Shown here: in pieces, positions 59,306-64,000 of the stretch
Numbering within the stretch: the first letter of the stretch is position 1
How the letters are laid out: each line of letters begins with the position of its first letter
Assembly (NCBI RefSeq): GCF_027587205.1
Contig: NZ_JAPDOD010000003.1
Location: forward strand, 310,001 to 374,000
Direction of reading: 5' to 3'
DNA: 64,000 nucleotides
Origin: Solirubrobacter ginsenosidimutans
GTDB taxonomy: Bacteria; Actinomycetota; Thermoleophilia; Solirubrobacterales; Solirubrobacteraceae
Made by a program: the position numbers and the translations under genes
Notes under the pieces: model-generated
Database searches by the model: none
What the model was told of the DNA's origin: nothing
The model's input: the letters and a program-made list of their open reading frames with translations, nothing else

Positions 59306-60541
59306 TCACCCCACGAAGGCGCTGAGGCCGGTCACCGAGCGCCCGACGATGAGGGTCTGCATCTCGCGCGTGCCCTCATAGGAGTAGATCGCCTCGGCGT
59401 CGGCCACGAAGCGGCCGATGTTGTAGTCCAGCACGATCCCGTTGCCGCCCAGCAGTTCGCGGGCCCAGCTCACCGTCTCGCGCATCCGCACCGTGCAGTA
59501 GGCCTTCGCGAGCCCCGAATGCTCGTCTTTGTAGACGCCCGCGTCCTGCAGTTGGGCCAGGCGGACCATCATGCCGAACGACGCCGTGGCGTTGCCCAGC
59601 ATCTTCACAAGCAGATCCTGCACGAGCTGGAACTTGCCGATCGGCCGTCCGAACTGCTCGCGCTCCTTGGCGTACTGGAGCGCGATCTCGTACGCCGCCA
59701 GCGTCATGCCCACCGCTTCCCAGGCCACGCCGCTACGCGTCTGGCGCAGGATCTTGGCGGTGTCCTTGAACGAGTTCGCGTGCTGGAGACGGTTGGCCTC
59801 CGGAACCCGGCAGTCTTCGAGCGTGATGTCGGCGTTCTGGACGATCCGCAGCGCGATCTTGCGCTCGATCTTCGTCGCGCTGAATCCGGGGGTGCCCTTC
59901 TCGACGATGAACCCCAGGACCTGATCGGTCTCGGCGTCGCGGGCCCAGATGATCACCACGTCGGCGAAGGTTCCGTGGCCGATCCAGCGCTTGGCTCCGT
60001 CGAGGATCCATGCGTCGCCGTCGCGGCGCGCGGTCGTCGCCATCCCGCCCGCGACATCCGACCCGCCATGCGGCTCGGTCAAGCCGAATGCGCCGATCTT
60101 CTCGAAGCGGCTCATGGCCGGCAGCCACGCGCGTTGCTGCGCCGCGGAGCCGCAGGCGAGGATGCTTCCCATGGCCAGCCCGGTGTGTACGCCGAAGCCT
60201 GTCGCCACCGACGCGTCAGCGTGCGCGAGCTCCATCGCGATCATTCCCTGAAGCAGGTTGCTCGGCTTGTCCTGTGCGGATGCCGGGTCCGCCCAGTCCG
60301 TCAGCCCGAGCTTCGCGAAGCCGTCGAAGAGCTGGAACGGAAACTCGGCGCGGGCCCAGTACTCGTCCACGATCGGCGCGACCTCGGTGCGCAGGAACTC
60401 ACGCAACCGGCCGATCGCCGCCTTCTCCGTGTCGGACAGCAGGTCCTCGTACGCATAGAAATCGCCCGGCAGCGGCCCGGGATGCAAGTGCGGAGTGGGC
60501 GCCTTCGGCAGCGTCGCCGCAGCGGTCGTCGAATGAGTCAT
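59306..60541 (-). CDS. Acyl-CoA dehydrogenase, glutaryl-CoA dehydrogenase-like
   Basis: 411 residues from the ATG at 60541. FGLTEPHGGSDVAGG is the FAD/substrate loop, YAKEREQFGRPIGKFQLVQ the C-terminal signature and YSYEGTREMQTLIVGRSVTG holds the catalytic Glu in the place used by glutaryl-CoA dehydrogenases. It should oxidise a (possibly dicarboxylic) acyl-CoA, passing electrons to ETF. It heads an operon with a CoA transferase and a hydratase, a layout that fits glutarate or a related acid. The divergent LysR gene with its palindromic sites is the likely regulator. Confidence 0.94.
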   Translation of the reverse strand: MTHSTTAAATLPKAPTPHLHPGPLPGDFYAYEDLLSDTEKAAIGRLREFLRTEVAPIVDEYWARAEFPFQLFDGFAKLGLTDWADPASAQDKPSNLLQGMIAMELAHADASVATGFGVHTGLAMGSILACGSAAQQRAWLPAMSRFEKIGAFGLTEPHGGSDVAGGMATTARRDGDAWILDGAKRWIGHGTFADVVIIWARDAETDQVLGFIVEKGTPGFSATKIERKIALRIVQNADITLEDCRVPEANRLQHANSFKDTAKILRQTRSGVAWEAVGMTLAAYEIALQYAKEREQFGRPIGKFQLVQDLLVKMLGNATASFGMMVRLAQLQDAGVYKDEHSGLAKAYCTVRMRETVSWARELLGGNGIVLDYNIGRFVADAEAIYSYEGTREMQTLIVGRSVTGLSAFVG

Positions 60542-60590
60542 CCGACGACCATGAGTCCGTCATGAGGCACGAGCTAGAGGTTCTACGTAT

Positions 60591-60637
60591 CGGCGTCTCA
60601 GACGCCGTGTCTGGCGGGTGTGGCACACCTGCCACAC
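60591..60637. promoter_or_regulatory. Two palindromes between the acyl-CoA operon and its divergent lysR
   Basis: CGGCGTCT-C-AGACGCCG (60591-60607) and, 10 bases on, GTGTGGCA, CACC, TGCCACAC (60618-60637) are both perfect inverted repeats. The second contains the T-N11-A pattern of LysR binding sites. Both lie in the 107-base gap between the two divergent starts. Confidence 0.7.
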
Positions 60638-60648
60638 ATCGTTTCCTC

Positions 60649-61566
60649 ATGGAACTCCGTCATCTGAGGTATTTCGTCGCCGTCGCCGAGGAGCTGCACT
60701 TCCGCCGCGCCGCCGAGCAGCTGCACGTGGCACAACCTGCAGTCAGCGAGCAGATCCGCAAGCTCGAAGCCGAGCTCGGCGTCACGCTGCTCAATCGCAC
60801 CCACCGCGACGTGTCGCTCACGGTCGCGGGCGCGGCGCTGCTGGAGGAGGCCCGCGTGGTGCTCCGCCAAGCCGACGTCGCGGTGCAGGCCGCGCGCACG
60901 GCCCAGCAGGGACAGCTCGGCCGGCTGCACGTCGGCTACCTCGCTGATTCGCTGCCTGCCAGCATCCCGCGGGCGCTCGCCAGGTTCCGGATCGCCGCAC
61001 CTGGCATCGAGGTGCTGCTGCGCGCCGGGCCGGCGTCGCGGCTCGCGAAGGACGTGAGCGACGGCACGCTCGACCTCGCCATCCTCTGCCTGCCCGCGCC
61101 CGTCGGCGACCTCCGGGTGACAGGGTTGGGTACCGAGACCGCCGTGGTCGCGCTACCGGCCACCGATCGGCTCGCGGCGTACCCGAGCGTCTCACCGAGA
61201 CAGATCGGCGAGCGCCAGCTCGTTCTGCTCCCGCGCGCGCACAACCCGGGGTTTCACGACGGCGTCGTCGCCGCGTGGCGCACCGCCGGCCTCATGCCGG
61301 CCTACCTCGACACGGCACAGGCTGACATCGGGCACGCGCAACTGGCCGTGGCCTCCGGGGCGGGCGTCGCGGTGCTGCCTGCCTCGAGCGCGGAGCGCGT
61401 GGCGGTCCCCGGCGTACGCATCGTGCCGCTGCAAGGTGGCCCCACGTGTGAGATCGCGATCGTCTCGCGTCCGCAGGCGTCCACGAGGGTCGCCGGTTTC
61501 ATCGCGCTCGCGGAGCGTCTCGCTCACGCCGAGACCAAGCGCCAGTCGCTGGCGGTCGCGGCCTGA
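60649..61566 (+). CDS. LysR-family regulator of the divergent acyl-CoA operon
   Basis: 305 residues from the ATG at 60649; the open frame upstream runs inside the divergent gene and is unrelated. MELRHLRYFVAVAEELHFRRAAEQLHVAQPAVSEQIRKLEAELG is the DNA-binding helix-turn-helix, and residues about 90-295 the effector domain. Divergence from the acyl-CoA dehydrogenase operon with two palindromes in between is the classical LysR arrangement, so it probably activates that operon in response to an acid or acyl-CoA. Confidence 0.94.
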   Translation: MELRHLRYFVAVAEELHFRRAAEQLHVAQPAVSEQIRKLEAELGVTLLNRTHRDVSLTVAGAALLEEARVVLRQADVAVQAARTAQQGQLGRLHVGYLADSLPASIPRALARFRIAAPGIEVLLRAGPASRLAKDVSDGTLDLAILCLPAPVGDLRVTGLGTETAVVALPATDRLAAYPSVSPRQIGERQLVLLPRAHNPGFHDGVVAAWRTAGLMPAYLDTAQADIGHAQLAVASGAGVAVLPASSAERVAVPGVRIVPLQGGPTCEIAIVSRPQASTRVAGFIALAERLAHAETKRQSLAVAA

Positions 61567-61571
61567 CCGGC

Positions 61572-61600
61572 GGCGGGGCGGCGGCTCTGCGCCGCCCGCC
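61572..61600. terminator. Hairpin between convergent lysR and acyl-CoA ligase genes
   Basis: GGCGGGGCGGCG pairs with CGCCGCCCGCC (one bulged G) around a six-base loop, five bases after the LysR stop and eight bases from the ligase stop. It likely serves both directions. Confidence 0.65.
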
Positions 61601-61608
61601 ACGGTCGC

Positions 61609-63078
61609 CTATGTTGCCGCGAGGAGGCGGAGCGAGGGCTTGTCGATCTTGCCCACGGCGTTCTTCGGGAGGGTCTCGAGCAGCTCGATGGCCACCGGCC
61701 GCTTATACCTCGCCAGACGCTCGACGCAGAGGTCGTGCAGCTCGCCCACGCCGGCGTCGGCCTCCGGACGCAACGCGACGTAGGCGACGACGACCTCGCC
61801 GAGCACGCCGTCGGGCCGGCCGACGACGGCGGCCTCGAGCACCGCGTCGTGGCTGTAGAGAACGGTCTCGATCTCCTTGGGATAGATGTTCTCGCCGCCC
61901 CGGATGATCATGTCCTTGATGCGGTCGACGATCCGCAGGTAGCCATCGGGGTCGAAGACGCCGACGTCGCCGCTGTGCAGCCAGCCGTCGACAACCGTCT
62001 TCGCCGTGTCCTCGGGCCGGTTGAGGTAGCCGCGCATGACGTTCGCTCCGCGGATGACGACCTCGCCGCGCTCGCCCTGAGGCACCGGGTCGCCGTTGGA
62101 GTCGACGACGCGCACCTCCTGCCCCGGCAGCGGGAGCCCGACGGTGCCGGGCTTGCGCACGCCGTCGTAGGGGTTCAGCGTCGAGGCGCACGAGCCCTCG
62201 GACAGCCCGTAGCCCTCGACGAGCACGACGCCGAGCGTGCGCTCCACGCGCGCGATCAGCTCTGCGGGCATCGGCGCGGCGCCGCACACCACGAGCCGCA
62301 GCGATGCGGTGTCGGCGGAGCCGGCTTCCGGCAGCGAGGTCAGCATCGCGTAGATCGCCGGGACGGCCGAGAAGTACGTCGGCCGGACCCGCTCGACCAG
62401 GCCGAAGAACGTCTTCGGGCTGAACCGGCCGGCGACGGTCACGCGGCCGCCCGCAAGCAGGGGCGTGAGGGTGCCGACGACGATGCCGTTGACGTGGAAG
62501 AGCGGCAGGATCAGGAGGCTGTGGTCGGCGGCGCTCATTCCCAGCCCGGCGCGCGTCATCTCGGTCATCGCGGCGAGGTTCGCGTGATCGAGCATCACGC
62601 CCTTCGGCTTGCCGGTCGTCCCGCTCGTGTAGATCAGCAGTGCGAGCGCGCCGGGCTCGACCGCTGCGGGCTCGGCGTGGAGCGCGGGCTCGGCAGCGAG
62701 TGCGCCGACCTCGACGACGGTCGCGTCGAGGTCGAGCCCTTCGCCGATGACCAGTTTGGCCCCGGCGTCGTCGACCTGGTACTGCATCTCGGAGGTGGTG
62801 AGCGCGGGGTTGACCGGCGTCGCCGCGGCGCCGACGCGCCACGCGGCGAACAGCGTGACGATCAACTCGACCCTGTTCGGGAGGGCGACGGCGACGACGT
62901 CGCCCGCACCCACACCCATGCGGACGAGCAGGGCGGCGGCGCGCGCGACGCGATCCGCGAACGCGGTGTTGTCGAGCGTGACGGTGTCGTCGGCGATCGC
63001 CCGGCCGTCCGGCTGGGCGGCGGCACGGGTCTCCGGCAGCGCGGCCAATGGGACGGTGACGGTTTCGGGTAGGGACAT
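61609..63078 (-). CDS. Acyl-CoA synthetase (AMP-forming fatty-acid/carboxylate CoA ligase)
   Basis: 489 residues from the ATG at 63078 with GAGGAA upstream. LLIYTSGTTGKPKGVM is the AMP-binding signature, VEGYGLSEGS the A5-type motif, GWLHSGDVGVFDPDGYLRIVDRIKDMIIRGGENIYP the hinge and A8 region, and LPKNAVGKIDK holds the catalytic Lys. It activates a carboxylic acid to its CoA thioester. It is probably part of the same catabolic programme as the acyl-CoA dehydrogenase operon. It starts 63 bases after the type II NADH dehydrogenase gene in the same direction. Confidence 0.95.
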   Translation of the reverse strand: MSLPETVTVPLAALPETRAAAQPDGRAIADDTVTLDNTAFADRVARAAALLVRMGVGAGDVVAVALPNRVELIVTLFAAWRVGAAATPVNPALTTSEMQYQVDDAGAKLVIGEGLDLDATVVEVGALAAEPALHAEPAAVEPGALALLIYTSGTTGKPKGVMLDHANLAAMTEMTRAGLGMSAADHSLLILPLFHVNGIVVGTLTPLLAGGRVTVAGRFSPKTFFGLVERVRPTYFSAVPAIYAMLTSLPEAGSADTASLRLVVCGAAPMPAELIARVERTLGVVLVEGYGLSEGSCASTLNPYDGVRKPGTVGLPLPGQEVRVVDSNGDPVPQGERGEVVIRGANVMRGYLNRPEDTAKTVVDGWLHSGDVGVFDPDGYLRIVDRIKDMIIRGGENIYPKEIETVLYSHDAVLEAAVVGRPDGVLGEVVVAYVALRPEADAGVGELHDLCVERLARYKRPVAIELLETLPKNAVGKIDKPSLRLLAAT

Positions 63079-63141
63079 GGCGTTCCTCGTGTTCGGTGGT
63101 TCGCAATCGGCAGCCAACCTACGCGCGGGCAGACAGCGCAC

Positions 63142-64000
63142 CTATGGGACGTCACGACGAAGTTCATCGATGCGTTGGGGCGTCGCCACAAGCCGCTGCG
63201 CGAGTTCGAGCGAGCCCCGCGCGCGCACCTGCTGCAGCGTGATCGTCCGCTCGGCGCGACCCCGGCCGGCGAAGCTGATCGCCCAATGGAAGACGGCGCT
63301 CACCCGATTCTTGAAGCCGGTGAGGAACGCGAGATGCACGACGAGCCACAGCAGCCACGCGGGCGAGCCGGAGAGCCGGATCCGCCCGCGCTGCGCGACC
63401 GCGAACGAGCGCGACACCGCGGCGAGGCTCCCGCGGTCGCGGTACTTCAACGGCCGCGGCTCGCCACGGCCGCGCACCGCGCGCACGATCTCGCCCGCCG
63501 CGTGGCGGCCTGACTGCAGCGCCACCTGGGCCATGCCGGGGAGCCCCTGGAGCGCCATCATGTCGCCGACGACGAAGACCTCCGGATGCCCGGGCAGGCT
63601 GCAGTTCGCCGTCACCTCGACGCGGCCGCCGCGGTCCAGCCGCGCCCCGCTCGCCTCGGCCAGCAGCTCGCCGAGCGGCGAGGCGTGGACGCCGGCGGCC
63701 CAGATCTTCGTCCTTGCCTCGATCCGCCCGCCGGCGAGGTCGAGCCCCTCGCGGTCGACGTGCTCGACGCGTTCTCCGAGCCGCAGCTCGACCCCGAGCC
63801 GGGTCAGCTCCTCCGCCGCCTTCCCCGAGAGCCTCTCGTCGTAGGGCGTGAGCAGGCGGTCGACCGCGTCGACGACCACGATCCGCGCCTCGGCGGGGTC
63901 GATCCGGCGAAAGTTCGAGCGCAGGGTCGTGCGCGCGAGCTCGGCGACCTGCCCGGCGAGCTCGACCCCGGTCGGGCCGCCGCCGACGATCACGAACGTC
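63142..64000 (-). CDS. Type II NADH dehydrogenase (NDH-2)-like flavoprotein, cut by window end
   Basis: The frame is open through the last base; 286 C-terminal codons are visible. TFVIVGGGPTGVELAGQVAELA is the second (NADH-binding) Rossmann fold, RTKIWAAGVHASPLGELL and EVFVVGDMMAL are the conserved NDH-2 segments, and the C-terminus holds a hydrophobic patch (PAWLLWLVVHLAFLTG) that attaches such enzymes to the membrane. The FAD domain lies outside the window. It passes electrons from NADH to quinone without pumping protons. It could support reoxidation of NADH from the adjacent acyl-CoA catabolism. Confidence 0.92.
   Translation of the reverse strand, partial: TFVIVGGGPTGVELAGQVAELARTTLRSNFRRIDPAEARIVVVDAVDRLLTPYDERLSGKAAEELTRLGVELRLGERVEHVDREGLDLAGGRIEARTKIWAAGVHASPLGELLAEASGARLDRGGRVEVTANCSLPGHPEVFVVGDMMALQGLPGMAQVALQSGRHAAGEIVRAVRGRGEPRPLKYRDRGSLAAVSRSFAVAQRGRIRLSGSPAWLLWLVVHLAFLTGFKNRVSAVFHWAISFAGRGRAERTITLQQVRARGSLELAQRLVATPQRIDELRRDVP

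Noticed and set aside
1..64000. CRISPR arrays, tRNA or rRNA genes, transposases and phage genes
   Set aside because: None was seen on reading the intergenic regions and proteins. A covariance-model search for tRNAs and small RNAs would be decisive and could not be run.

Overview
The window is a stretch of high-GC chromosome (hand counts of sampled segments give about 70%) densely packed with genes, many coupled by ATGA or GTGA overlaps. It looks actinobacterial, most likely the Thermoleophilia/Solirubrobacterales group. The basis is the GC content, long secreted proteins with Ig-like modules and a Lys/Thr-rich C-terminal domain, two giant LuxR-type ATPase regulators, HisKA_3 kinases with GAF repeats, and TAT-secreted sugar enzymes. 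This placement is inferred from gene style, not from a marker gene. I found no rRNA, tRNA, CRISPR array, insertion sequence or phage gene.

Layout. 1-6.2 kb: two secreted multi-module proteins (a metallophosphoesterase cut by the window edge and a beta-helix/Ig-like surface protein). 6.2-13.1 kb: a sugar locus with an RbsC/RbsA-type ABC permease and ATPase, a Gfo/Idh/MocA dehydrogenase, and, divergently, a TAT-exported TIM-barrel isomerase coupled to a secreted PQQ sugar dehydrogenase. 13.1-18.7 kb: a GAF-winged-helix regulator, an odd two-gene operon (an unknown protein plus a degenerate flavoprotein/acyltransferase fusion) and a LuxR-type ATPase regulator. 18.8-20.7 kb: a chemoreceptor with a sigma28-like promoter. 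20.8-30.8 kb: a sensing cluster with a LacI-like ligand domain lacking its DNA-binding domain, coupled to a four-GAF histidine kinase, then a lone receiver, an oxidoreductase/aldo-keto-reductase fusion, a CHASE-PAS-GAF kinase and a sugar-binding lipoprotein. 30.8-38.6 kb: a probably transferred YhiN-type flavoprotein, a Kup potassium transporter, a small secreted protein, a second phosphoesterase and a class A penicillin-binding protein.

38.8-45.9 kb: a set of small redox/detoxification genes (VOC protein, alpha/beta hydrolase, degenerate SDR, aldo-keto reductase, MFS exporter, TAT metallo-beta-lactamase-fold protein, quinone oxidoreductase) with a broken histidine-phosphatase start. 45.9-50.0 kb: envelope genes (AI-2E-family permease, a disrupted HtrA-like protease, an HdeD-type protein, two coupled BON proteins). 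50.1-52.6 kb: glycerol kinase with a PPK2 polyphosphate kinase. 52.6-57.3 kb: a second LuxR-type regulator diverging from a coupled LysR/sigma-70 pair. 57.3-64 kb: an acyl-CoA catabolic operon (acyl-CoA dehydrogenase, CaiB-type CoA transferase, enoyl-CoA hydratase) diverging from its likely LysR regulator across two palindromes, then an acyl-CoA ligase and a type II NADH dehydrogenase cut by the window end.

The most interesting possibility is that the 18.8-30.8 kb sensing cluster serves the sugar locus at 6-13 kb. The ABC genes lack a binding protein. The only RbsB-like binding protein in the window sits beside the CHASE kinase. A LacI-type ligand domain without DNA-binding capacity is translationally fused in expression to a kinase. 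This suggests sugar sensing by phosphorelay rather than by a classical repressor.
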